Shown one piece after another: positions 1-7,916 of a stretch of DNA of 35,502 nucleotides. The notes beneath the pieces were generated by a model, which ran no database searches, was not told where the DNA came from, and saw only the letters and a list, made by a program, of their open reading frames with translations. The stretch comes from a virus: positions 1 through 35,502 of IMG/VR virus record IMGVR_UViG_3300032287_002319. One strand, 5' to 3'. Every line of letters begins with the position of its first letter. Position 1 is the first letter of the stretch. The position numbers and the translations under genes were made by a program.

Positions 1-84
1 GAACTGGCATCAGTTAAGTTTAACTGGAAAAATAAGATTATTATTGAGTACGACTACCACACAAATACCTCCCTGTATAATTAA
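1..84 (+). CDS. C-terminal end of an upstream phage gene (partial)
   Basis: The window opens inside a reading frame that gives 27 residues, ending in HTNTSLYN and a TAA stop at 82-84. It contains the alternating hydrophobic stretch KNKIIIEYDY, which looks like a beta strand. The position immediately before the major tail protein is where siphophages usually carry a tail-terminator or head-tail completion protein, but too little is visible to assign one. The frame is open to the window edge, so the start lies outside. The last codons overlap a TATAAT-like string at 76-81, which probably means nothing because a better -10 follows at 91-99. Confidence 0.5.
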   Translation, partial: ELASVKFNWKNKIIIEYDYHTNTSLYN

Positions 85-90
85 AAATGC

Positions 91-99
91 TGTTATACT
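91..99 (+). promoter_or_regulatory. Putative extended -10 promoter of the major tail gene
   Basis: TGT-TATACT sits just after the upstream stop codon and 65 nt before the ATG of the major tail gene. No convincing TTGACA -35 is visible. It is one of eight TGN-extended -10 sites found in the intergenic gaps of this window. The leader between it and the gene is the longest of the set and has weak self-complementarity (GGGTT near 99-103, AACCC near 136-140). Confidence 0.45.
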
Positions 100-164
100 G
101 GGTTTGAGGAAACACAGCGCCAAAACAATTTAATAACCCTATTTAGGAAAAAAGAGGTGAAAAT

Positions 165-803
165 ATGGCTAATTATAGTCGTGGTACATCAACCAACATT
201 ATCGTTGGTGCAGCAGCACTTTTTGTTGCAGATACAACTCTTGATGCAGCAAGCCTTACAGCATTTGAATCCGCTAAATCTTTTAAGACTACTCTTACAA
301 ACGACGCGGATTACACAAACGTAGGCTACACAAGCAACGGCCTTGAATTACAGTTCCAACCAGATTTCGGTGAAGTCCAGGTAGACCAGATTCTTGACGT
401 TGCAAAACTTTATAAGCAGGGCATGCAGGTATCACTAGCAACTTCTTTCGCAGAAGCAACACTAGAAAATCTACTTCTTGCACTAGCATATAAGGATTCA
501 AAAATTTCAGGTAACAAGGCTACTTCTGGTGGTCGTGTACTTGATCTTTCTGCAGGCGATATTGGCGAATGTCCAGTAGAGCGTGGATTGGTCGCAGTTG
601 GTCCAGGTACTGGCGATTGCGTTAATTCAACAACAGTAGAGCGTGTTTACACAGCATACCGTGCACTTTCAATTGAAAATGTTACAGTCTCTGCAAAGCG
701 TGACGAGGCTTCAATGTTCGCAGTTAACTTCCGTCTTCTTCCAGAAGATGTTTCAGGCTCATACGGTAAGATCGTAGATCGTACATTTGTTCCTGCTTCA
801 TAA
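165..803 (+). CDS. Major tail (tube) protein, putative
   Basis: This 212-residue protein probably forms the stacked rings of the tail tube. The evidence is position: directly upstream of two tail assembly chaperones and a tape measure, the standard siphophage order. The protein is beta-rich, lacks a signal peptide or membrane segment, begins MANYSRGTSTNIIVGAAALF and ends in a strand-rich segment (FAVNFRLLPED) as tube proteins do. A GAGGTG ribosome site at 155-160 fits the ATG. Codon use is visibly richer in C-ending codons (AAC, TTC, CGT) than in neighbouring genes, as expected of a very highly expressed structural gene. It has its own promoter and is closed by a strong terminator. A minor tube or capsid-decoration role cannot be excluded from sequence alone. 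Confidence 0.72.
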   Translation: MANYSRGTSTNIIVGAAALFVADTTLDAASLTAFESAKSFKTTLTNDADYTNVGYTSNGLELQFQPDFGEVQVDQILDVAKLYKQGMQVSLATSFAEATLENLLLALAYKDSKISGNKATSGGRVLDLSAGDIGECPVERGLVAVGPGTGDCVNSTTVERVYTAYRALSIENVTVSAKRDEASMFAVNFRLLPEDVSGSYGKIVDRTFVPAS

Positions 804-826
804 TTTAATATAATTATACGACTTAG

Positions 827-850
827 CCCACTACAAAAGTAGTGGGTTTT
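827..850 (+). terminator. Rho-independent terminator after the major tail gene
   Basis: A perfect 8-bp stem (CCCACTAC 827-834, GTAGTGGG 839-846) closes an AAAA loop and is followed by TTTTGTTGTTT. It lies 24 nt after the major tail stop codon and separates that gene from the chaperone and tape-measure genes, so the tube protein can be expressed at a higher level than what follows. Confidence 0.88.
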
Positions 851-862
851 GTTGTTTCTGTA

Positions 863-871
863 TGCTAGAAT
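863..871 (+). promoter_or_regulatory. Putative extended -10 promoter, possibly giving a leaderless mRNA
   Basis: TGC-TAGAAT lies only 8 nt before the ATG at 880, so a transcript starting 6-8 nt downstream of the hexamer would begin at or next to the start codon. The 14-mer at 861-874 differs at one position from that at 1581-1594 in front of the paralogous chaperone gene, which suggests that the promoter was duplicated with the gene. Confidence 0.5.
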
Positions 872-879
872 TGAAGTAT

Positions 880-1590
880 ATGGCTACAACTGTTTATAAT
901 AGTAAAATAATTAAACTTATTGATGGAACTGAGTTAGAGGCAATGCCTTTAAAAATAAAGTACCTTCGTGAGTTTATGGATGCTTTTCAAATTGTTCAAA
1001 CAGCAAAAAATGATGATGATGCCATTGACCTACTTGTTGAGTGCGTAAGAATAGCCATGAAACAATACTATCCTGCAATATCTAGAAGCACTGAGGACAT
1101 TGAGGACAATATTGATCTGCCTAATATTTATGAAACATTAGATATTGCTGGCGGAATAAAAATAAAAGCCAACTCAGAAGAAACAGTAAAAACTCAAGCA
1201 AATGAAAGTGGAGTAACATGGGACACATTAGACCTTGCCAAACTAGAGTCTGAGGTATTTTTGCTGGGTATATGGAAAGATTATCGTGAACTAGAACTAT
1301 CTCTCTCAATGCCAGAGTTACTAGCAACCCTAGCAAGCAAAAGAGAACTAGATTATGAAGAAAAGAAATTTTTAGCAGCAATTCAAGGTGTTGATCTGGA
1401 CGCAGAAAACGGTAGCGACAAGGGTCAAAAGGAATGGGAAGACATGAAGGCAAGAGTCTTCAGTGGTGGTACTACATCTGATAGTAATGATGTACTTGCA
1501 TTACAAGGTGTTAATGCACAAAAAGCAGGGTTTGGTATTGGTCTTGGTCTTGATTATGAAGACGCTAGAGACCCCTCCGCTATGCTATAA
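880..1590 (+). CDS. Tail assembly chaperone, long form (G-T-like)
   Basis: This 236-residue cytoplasmic protein is expected to bind the tape measure and help the tail tube polymerise around it. Residues 1-95 are homologous to the next gene: both start MATTV and share LIDGTE, PLKI, a LL-x-ECV-x-IAM helix and DLP-x2-Y. Residues about 110-236 form an extra domain with LGIWKDYRELELSLSMPELL, typical of the C-terminal part of long chaperones. In most siphophages long and short forms come from one locus by programmed frameshifting; here the long form is a single uninterrupted frame. The ATG at 880 is preferred over the in-frame ATG at 862 because homology to the paralogue begins exactly there. No good ribosome site is present, consistent with leaderless translation. 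The stop codon overlaps the next promoter. Confidence 0.75.
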   Translation: MATTVYNSKIIKLIDGTELEAMPLKIKYLREFMDAFQIVQTAKNDDDAIDLLVECVRIAMKQYYPAISRSTEDIEDNIDLPNIYETLDIAGGIKIKANSEETVKTQANESGVTWDTLDLAKLESEVFLLGIWKDYRELELSLSMPELLATLASKRELDYEEKKFLAAIQGVDLDAENGSDKGQKEWEDMKARVFSGGTTSDSNDVLALQGVNAQKAGFGIGLGLDYEDARDPSAML

Positions 1591-1591
1591 T
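1583..1591 (+). promoter_or_regulatory. Putative extended -10 promoter of the short chaperone
   Basis: TGC-TATAAT overlaps the stop codon of the long chaperone and lies 25 nt before the next ATG. An AGGAGG ribosome site follows at 1607-1612. The surrounding 14 nt closely match the promoter at 861-874. Confidence 0.6.
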
Positions 1592-1616
1592 TGACATAGC
1601 CTATATAGGAGGAACA

Positions 1617-1931
1617 ATGGCAACAACAGTACATGAGAGTAACAAACTTACGCTCATTGATGGGACAGAGATTGAGGTTAGACCTCTTAAGATTTCTCTA
1701 CTTCGCCCATTTATGAAGAAGTTTGAAGGTGTGGCAGCGGTGGCAGACAATAATGAAAAGTCAATGACTCTTCTTCTTGAATGCGTACAAATTGCTATGG
1801 AGCAGTATAAGCCAGAATTGGCTAAAGACTTGGCAGCACTAGAAGAAATTCTAGATCTTCCAACTGTCTATAAGATTGTTGAAGCAGCATCAGGTATTGA
1901 ACTTGGTTCTGTCTCAGACATTCTTGCATAA
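1617..1931 (+). CDS. Tail assembly chaperone, short form (G-like)
   Basis: This 104-residue protein is a paralogue of the preceding gene, covering only its N-terminal domain. By eye about half of the first 65 residues are identical. It stops soon after the DLPTVYKIVEAASGIEL segment and lacks the extra C-terminal domain. It therefore corresponds to the short (gpG-type) chaperone, which in lambda-like phages is made in large excess over the long form. It has its own extended -10 promoter and a strong AGGAGG site 4 nt before the ATG, unlike the long form. The tape measure starts 25 nt downstream, the usual position for a chaperone. There is no room for a frameshifted extension in another frame. 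Confidence 0.75.
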   Translation: MATTVHESNKLTLIDGTEIEVRPLKISLLRPFMKKFEGVAAVADNNEKSMTLLLECVQIAMEQYKPELAKDLAALEEILDLPTVYKIVEAASGIELGSVSDILA

Positions 1932-1956
1932 TAATAAAACTTAAAAGAGGTGATAC

Positions 1957-4900
1957 ATGGCTGATGTAAATGCTAATATTGGCGTAAATATTGACACGTC
2001 TGCAGCATTGGCTCAACTAAAGAGCCTACAACGTCAGATATCACAGTTTCACTCTTCAATCGCTAAGTCTAGCGAAGCAGCAGCACTTGCACAGAGGGAT
2101 CTGCAGAGAAACTTTCTTAATAGCGTAAATTCTATTGGGGCTTTCTCTGCAGAACTCCGCACTGTAAAAACAACATCTGAATCATTTACTTCATCTCTTG
2201 AGAAAAATAAGTTCTCAATGCGAGAGTACTTCCGCTATGCGGGGGCATCTACAAAAACATTTGGTAAATTATTTAAATCAGAATATGACACAATCGGCAA
2301 GGTAGCAGAAGACCGTGTAAAGAAACTTCAAACCCAATATATTAAGATGGGCAGAGATGCCTCTGGAGCAATGAAGGCTATTGCTATCATGCCTAATCAA
2401 TTGGATATGGGAAATTATTCAACACAGTTGCAACTGGCAGCACAAAAACAGGCGCTATTTAATCAGTTAATGAGACAAGGGTCTACAAACCTATTAAACT
2501 TTGGTAAGAATACTCAGTGGGCTGGCCGTCAGTTAATGGTTGGATTTACATTGCCACTTATTGCTGTTGGCTCTGCTGCAACAAAATCATTTATGCAGAT
2601 GGAAGCCCAGGCTCTCAAGTTTAGAAAAGTATATGGAGATTTATTTACACCAAAGGCTGAAACACAACAGGCTCTTGCAGACATACAGGAACTAGCAAAA
2701 CAATTTACAAAGTATGGAATTGCTGTTGCTGATACTGTTGGACTTGCAGCAGATGCTGCAGCAGCAGGTTTTCAAGGAGTAGATCTTCAACGTCAAACAA
2801 CACAAGCGACAAGACTTTCGGTACTTGGTCAAATTGATAATCAGCAAGCACTTCAAACAACAATTGCTCTTCAAAATGCCTTTAGTATTTCAAGTGCGGA
2901 TCTTGCACAAAATATTGACTTCCTAAACGCAGTAGAAAACCAAACAGTTGTATCTCTTGATGATATTACAACAGCAATCCCAAAGGTAGCACCAGTAATT
3001 CAACAACTTGGTGGTGACGTAAAAGACTTAGCATTCTTCCTGACAGCAATGAAGGAAGGCGGAATTAACGCATCAGAAGGCGCCAACGCACTCAAGTCTG
3101 GTCTTGCATCTTTAATTAATCCAAGCACAAAAGCAAGAGATATGCTTTCTGGACTTGGTATTGATATTGTTGGAATTGTTGAAAAAGATAAAGGCAACCT
3201 AAAGAAAACTGTTGTTGATTTTGCAAAGGCACTTGATACACTTGCTCCACTTCAAAGAGCACAAGCTATTGAGCAAATGTTTGGCAAGTTCCAGTTTGCT
3301 CGTCTATCAACATTATTCCAAAATGTAACAAGAGATGGCACACAGGCATCTCGTGTACTTGAACTTGCAGGATCTTCAGTATCAGATCTTGCAAACCTTT
3401 CAGATCAAGAATTAGGAAAAACTGCAGACTCTGCAATGAATAAGTTTAAGAAATCTGTTGAAGATCTTAAGGCAGCAATTGTTCCAGTAGGAGAAGCATT
3501 CCTAAAAACAGTAACCCCAATCATTGATTTTCTTGGAAAGATTGCGGAAAAATTCTCTAATCTTTCAGATGGAACTAAAAAAGCAATAACTGTTATGGTT
3601 ACTGTAATTGGTGGCCTTGGTCCAATTTTGCTTATGACATTTGGTTTACTTGCTAATGGTGTTGCAAATATTATTAAACTTTTCCTTACCCTCCGTACTG
3701 GTTATCAAAAATTAACGGGACAGTCACAAAATCTAGGTGAACAAACTCAGTATATGACTAGTGAGCAGATAGACGCTGCTGCTGCAGCCCACTCACTTAA
3801 CCAGGCACATGCAACCCTTACCCAACAGTTTACAGTAGAGGCAGAGGCCCTTCAAAGGCTTATAGCAGCCTATACAGCAGCCACAACAGCAGCAGCAAGG
3901 TTTGCTTTGGCTAACCCTGGAATGATGGTTCCACCAAGAGTAAGAGGAAAGTTTGCTAAATCTGGAATTGTCCGTGGCCCAGGTGGACCAAAGGATGACA
4001 AAGTTCATATTATGGCTTCTAATGGAGAAGCAGTCTTATCTGCAGAAACAGTGAACAATAACAAAGAGGCTGTTGATGCATTAATTAAGACTGGAGAGTT
4101 TGTCCCAAAAACAGATTTAACTGGAGCGCCAGGAAGTAACGCAAGAAGTTCATTCAGTTACAGTGGAGTAAATCGTCTTATCAGGGGACAAGGAATGTCA
4201 GGTGCAACTGTTGGTGGACTACCGCCAAGCAATGTTGGATCAATGGTTGCAGATGGATTAAAGAAAATAGATGCAGAGAAAGTTCAGTTTGCACATGTAA
4301 CAGATAAAATTGTAATTTCTCTTGATCAACTTGTAGCATCTTTTGATCAACTACCAGAAGCAGTTAAAAAAGCAAAAGCAGAAATGATTGCTAAAGTAAA
4401 AGAACTTCAAATGTCATTTGGTGGTCAAACACCAGTAAATGTTTATTCTGGATTAGGATTCTCGCAATCGGCAGAACTAAATAACGCAATGCAAAAAGAT
4501 CGTCCAGTTTCAGCACAATCATTTTTAGATGATTTTACAAAACGTGGCGCACAAAAATGGCAAACATCACTAGAAATTGGTGGAACAACACTAGATGCTG
4601 TTAATGAAGAACTGAAAGCATATGATACGGCACTTTCTAAGGGTGTTCAAAATATGCTTGATTTAGATAAAGATGTACAGATAACATCTTCACAATTTGC
4701 AAAACTTGAAAAAGAAGTTAGAGGTTTATTGCCAGAAGGATCACAACTAAAGGCAGCACTGGATTCCGCAGAATTAACTCTTACAGAGTGGAGATTAAAC
4801 CTTACAAAAGGTATGGCTGAAACTTCTGGAATGTCAACATTCAAAAAACCTTCAACAGCAGATCCTTCAAGAATGTCTCCAAAACCTTGGGTAACACTGC

Positions 4901-7410
4901 CCAGTGGAAAAGAATTTAGACTTGGAGGAGACCATGATGTGAGAAGACTTCCTAGTGGTATGGGTCCAATGCCTTCAGATGTTGTTGATAATATGATTCA
5001 GGCAACTAAAAAAGAAGCAAAGGTTCAATCTCCATCAAAGAGAACAATTCCAATTGGTGAAGACATTGCTCGTGGTCTTGAAGTAGGAATGGCAAACAGA
5101 CAAGCAAATGTTGCTAAGTCTGGAGAAAGTCTTGCAAGTAATGCTGTATCTGGTGCACGTCGTGCCACAAGACTACAAGGTGCTCCACGCTCTCTTCCAA
5201 TGTCTCAAGTTTCATCACAACTTGTTTCTGCTCCACAAACAGAGCAGCAACTTAAAAAGTTTAGTGGAACACTAAGTGAATCAACACCAAGGTTATTAAA
5301 AATGAACAATGCTCTACAGGGTGGATCTTTTGCCTTGATGAGTTTATCTGGAATGGCACAAATGTTTGGCGGTAAATTAGGAAAAGTATCATCAGTAATA
5401 TTCAATGTATCTGGAGCACTATTTGCACTACAGACCGTAACCCAGTTACTAACACAAGCAAAGGCACTAGAGTTAATTCAATCAAGACTTGCTGTAGCAA
5501 AACAAGCAGCAGCATTTGCTAGTTACGGTACAGGCTTAGCAAGCAAGGTTGGCCCACTTGGAGCCCTATCAAGAGTTGGTCTTTTAATTACTAAATTCTT
5601 AGGACCAATAGGAATTGCAATAACAGTTGTTTCTGCTCTTGTAGTAGGATTTAAAATGCTTCGTGATGCACAGGAACGTGAGCGCATTGCAATAGAAGGT
5701 CTTGGAAATGCGGCAGAACTTACTAAGAGTAAAATGGAAGCCCTTGGTAGTTTCTTTGGTGTTGTTGCAACAAAGTCAGCATTTGAAAGAGGCAAAACTG
5801 CAAATGCAGGAGAAGTCCAGGTTGGATCACAGACAAGAACACAACTTGAATCTTTAAAGGCTGATAAGGGTTTTCAAGGAGCTTTTGCTGGAGATATTAA
5901 AGCACTTAAAGGTGCAACTGATAAGCAGGCTCAGTTAGTATTTGATTCTCTTGCAATTGATCTAAAGGGCAAGGGCTATGCAGCAGAACAGATTCAAACA
6001 ATTATTACTGCTCTTCAAGAAGAAGCAGGCAAGACAAATGTTAAATTTGATGTTAAGTCAATAGATGTTTCAACAAAAGAAGGCCAAGATAGAATGGCAA
6101 AAAATGTTGAAACTTTAACAAAGTCCCTTTCCAATAACCTATCAAAGGGAATGCAAACAATTTATCGTTATGTATATGATCCAAAACAACAAAAAATGAT
6201 TTTACAGCCATTTGTAGAACTATCAAAGGGCGCAAAGAAAAACCTTAATCTTGTATCTAAATCTATTACATCAATGTTCTCTGGACTATCTGGACAACTT
6301 GAAGCAGGAGTTATTACCGCTGATCAATTTGATAGCGCATTTGTAAGAATTTCAAATACAATTAGCGCAATGCCAAAAGCACAAGCCCTTGTCTTAATGG
6401 AAAATCTGCTTAGTTCTTTGCCAGAAAAACTAAGAGCGTCTGCTCTTGGAATTGGAAATATTTCAAGTCAACTTCTTCTTCTTAAAGCACAGGCAGCAGG
6501 AGTAGCAGTTACTGCAGAAATTATTGCAGCAATGACTACTGCTGAAAAAGCATCAGGCCCTAATGCAGGTGGAAGAAAGAAAAAAGCAAATGACACTATT
6601 GCAGACTTTGAAAAGAAGATTGCCGCTGCAGCCGCAGCATACAAAAAACTTAATGATGCATTTACTGCTGGGACTGTAACTGGTGGAGGCGGTGGCTCTG
6701 GAGCAGACACACTTTCAAAGGAAGCAAAACTTACAATTGCTAGACTTCAAAAAGAACTTGACGGACTAAAGACAAAACGTGACATTATTAATGAAACTAA
6801 TAATGAATTAAAACGTCAGTATGACTACCAGCAAAAATTAATGCAATTATCTAAGGATGCTATACAAGCAAAAATTTCTGGCGACTATATTGGTGCAGCA
6901 GTTCTAGGATCACAAAAATCATTTGAAACTGGGCAGTTCAATAAAGAAACAGATAACCTTGCTCTTGATAAAAAGATCATGATGCTAGAAAATAGAATTT
7001 CAGAACTTCAGGCTAATGCTAGAGTTAGTGCTGCAGAAACATCACTTAATAAAGCAAAGGCAAAAGGCAAGTCAATGGGTGGTCTTATTAAGGGACCAGG
7101 AACAGGTACCTCTGATTCCATAATGGCAAGAGTTGGATATGCAAGCGGTGGAATCATTGGCGTATCCAATAATGAGTATATTGTTAAAGCAGCATCTGTT
7201 CAAAAATATGGTGTTGGTTTTATGAATGCAGTTAATAATCAACAACTTAGCCCAGTAAGCGCACTCTCTTCCTCATCAGAAGGCGGCACAGTGTATAATA
7301 TTGATATGGTTATCAATGGTGGAGATGCAGTAACAATTGCGGACCAAGTAATCAGAAGACTTAAGATTGAAACATCAAAAAATAATAAATCAAATATGGT
7401 GAAAATGTAA
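1957..7410 (+). CDS. Tail tape measure protein
   Basis: This 1817-residue protein sets tail length and is ejected with the DNA. Residues about 190-480 match the TP901-type tape measure core: QWAGRQLMVGFTLPLIAVGS, then Ala/Gln-rich helices, then LAFFLTAMKEGGINASEGA and a FGKFQFARLSTLFQNV segment. Hydrophobic segments suited to membrane passage lie near residues 193-215, 540-580 and 1209-1234. Two copies of a GPG-(x)n-D-(x)n-NGE/NNEY motif with a following helix occur near residues 672-715 and 1712-1760. Long coiled-coil segments occupy the remainder. The ribosome site is AAAGAGGTG. The stop overlaps the next start (TAATG). At roughly 1.5 angstroms per residue the length predicts a tail up to about 270 nm, less if processed. 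Confidence 0.95.
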   Translation: MADVNANIGVNIDTSAALAQLKSLQRQISQFHSSIAKSSEAAALAQRDLQRNFLNSVNSIGAFSAELRTVKTTSESFTSSLEKNKFSMREYFRYAGASTKTFGKLFKSEYDTIGKVAEDRVKKLQTQYIKMGRDASGAMKAIAIMPNQLDMGNYSTQLQLAAQKQALFNQLMRQGSTNLLNFGKNTQWAGRQLMVGFTLPLIAVGSAATKSFMQMEAQALKFRKVYGDLFTPKAETQQALADIQELAKQFTKYGIAVADTVGLAADAAAAGFQGVDLQRQTTQATRLSVLGQIDNQQALQTTIALQNAFSISSADLAQNIDFLNAVENQTVVSLDDITTAIPKVAPVIQQLGGDVKDLAFFLTAMKEGGINASEGANALKSGLASLINPSTKARDMLSGLGIDIVGIVEKDKGNLKKTVVDFAKALDTLAPLQRAQAIEQMFGKFQFARLSTLFQNVTRDGTQASRVLELAGSSVSDLANLSDQELGKTADSAMNKFKKSVEDLKAAIVPVGEAFLKTVTPIIDFLGKIAEKFSNLSDGTKKAITVMVTVIGGLGPILLMTFGLLANGVANIIKLFLTLRTGYQKLTGQSQNLGEQTQYMTSEQIDAAAAAHSLNQAHATLTQQFTVEAEALQRLIAAYTAATTAAARFALANPGMMVPPRVRGKFAKSGIVRGPGGPKDDKVHIMASNGEAVLSAETVNNNKEAVDALIKTGEFVPKTDLTGAPGSNARSSFSYSGVNRLIRGQGMSGATVGGLPPSNVGSMVADGLKKIDAEKVQFAHVTDKIVISLDQLVASFDQLPEAVKKAKAEMIAKVKELQMSFGGQTPVNVYSGLGFSQSAELNNAMQKDRPVSAQSFLDDFTKRGAQKWQTSLEIGGTTLDAVNEELKAYDTALSKGVQNMLDLDKDVQITSSQFAKLEKEVRGLLPEGSQLKAALDSAELTLTEWRLNLTKGMAETSGMSTFKKPSTADPSRMSPKPWVTLPSGKEFRLGGDHDVRRLPSGMGPMPSDVVDNMIQATKKEAKVQSPSKRTIPIGEDIARGLEVGMANRQANVAKSGESLASNAVSGARRATRLQGAPRSLPMSQVSSQLVSAPQTEQQLKKFSGTLSESTPRLLKMNNALQGGSFALMSLSGMAQMFGGKLGKVSSVIFNVSGALFALQTVTQLLTQAKALELIQSRLAVAKQAAAFASYGTGLASKVGPLGALSRVGLLITKFLGPIGIAITVVSALVVGFKMLRDAQERERIAIEGLGNAAELTKSKMEALGSFFGVVATKSAFERGKTANAGEVQVGSQTRTQLESLKADKGFQGAFAGDIKALKGATDKQAQLVFDSLAIDLKGKGYAAEQIQTIITALQEEAGKTNVKFDVKSIDVSTKEGQDRMAKNVETLTKSLSNNLSKGMQTIYRYVYDPKQQKMILQPFVELSKGAKKNLNLVSKSITSMFSGLSGQLEAGVITADQFDSAFVRISNTISAMPKAQALVLMENLLSSLPEKLRASALGIGNISSQLLLLKAQAAGVAVTAEIIAAMTTAEKASGPNAGGRKKKANDTIADFEKKIAAAAAAYKKLNDAFTAGTVTGGGGGSGADTLSKEAKLTIARLQKELDGLKTKRDIINETNNELKRQYDYQQKLMQLSKDAIQAKISGDYIGAAVLGSQKSFETGQFNKETDNLALDKKIMMLENRISELQANARVSAAETSLNKAKAKGKSMGGLIKGPGTGTSDSIMARVGYASGGIIGVSNNEYIVKAASVQKYGVGFMNAVNNQQLSPVSALSSSSEGGTVYNIDMVINGGDAVTIADQVIRRLKIETSKNNKSNMVKM

Positions 7411-7916
7411 TGGCATATAAAATTCAAGCGGGAATTCAAGTCTCCCTTAACGGCTCAACTTGGTATAAACTAACAGATCATAATAGACAGGCTGTTCAGA
7501 TAGACGTAGAATTAATTGAGAATCAAAGCCGTATGGCTAATGGAGCAATGAGAAAATATGTTGTTGCAAAGAAACATAAGATTGCTACTTCCTGGACGTT
7601 TTTGCCAACAAAGACAGCAGAGACTGCCGACGGTAACTATGGCGCTGCATGGATGGAATCATTCTATAATGCTAATGCAGGTGTACCTATTTATGTAAAG
7701 ATTATTGAATCTAAACTTAATGCCGATCCTGCAGCAGGAGCAATTCCAGATGAGTCGGGCACTAATTTTAAAACAGCACAAACAGAATCTACAGTAACAA
7801 ATGCAACGGGGTCTAGAACATATAGTGCATTTATAACCTCATTCTCAAAGACCTTATCAAAAAGAACCTCTGTAGCAGACTACGTAGATATAAATATTGA
7901 GTTTACGGAGATCTAA
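7410..7916 (+). CDS. Distal tail (Dit-position) protein, putative
   Basis: This 168-residue beta-rich protein has no signal peptide. It lies between the tape measure and the large hub-like protein, where siphophages encode the distal tail protein that caps the tube and anchors the baseplate or fibres. Visible features are an N-terminal strand pair (YKIQAGIQVSLNGSTWYKL), a central TSWTFLPTK segment and a C-terminal SVADYVDINIEFTEI strand. This resembles the tube/Dit fold but no diagnostic motif is seen, so the call rests mainly on position. Start and stop overlap both neighbours by one base (TAATG at each end), indicating translational coupling. Confidence 0.55.
   Translation: MAYKIQAGIQVSLNGSTWYKLTDHNRQAVQIDVELIENQSRMANGAMRKYVVAKKHKIATSWTFLPTKTAETADGNYGAAWMESFYNANAGVPIYVKIIESKLNADPAAGAIPDESGTNFKTAQTESTVTNATGSRTYSAFITSFSKTLSKRTSVADYVDINIEFTEI

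Noticed and set aside
99-141. Possible leader hairpin or riboswitch before the major tail gene
   Set aside because: Only a 5-bp GGGTT/AACCC pairing over a 32-nt loop is present, with no recognisable aptamer and no terminator run.
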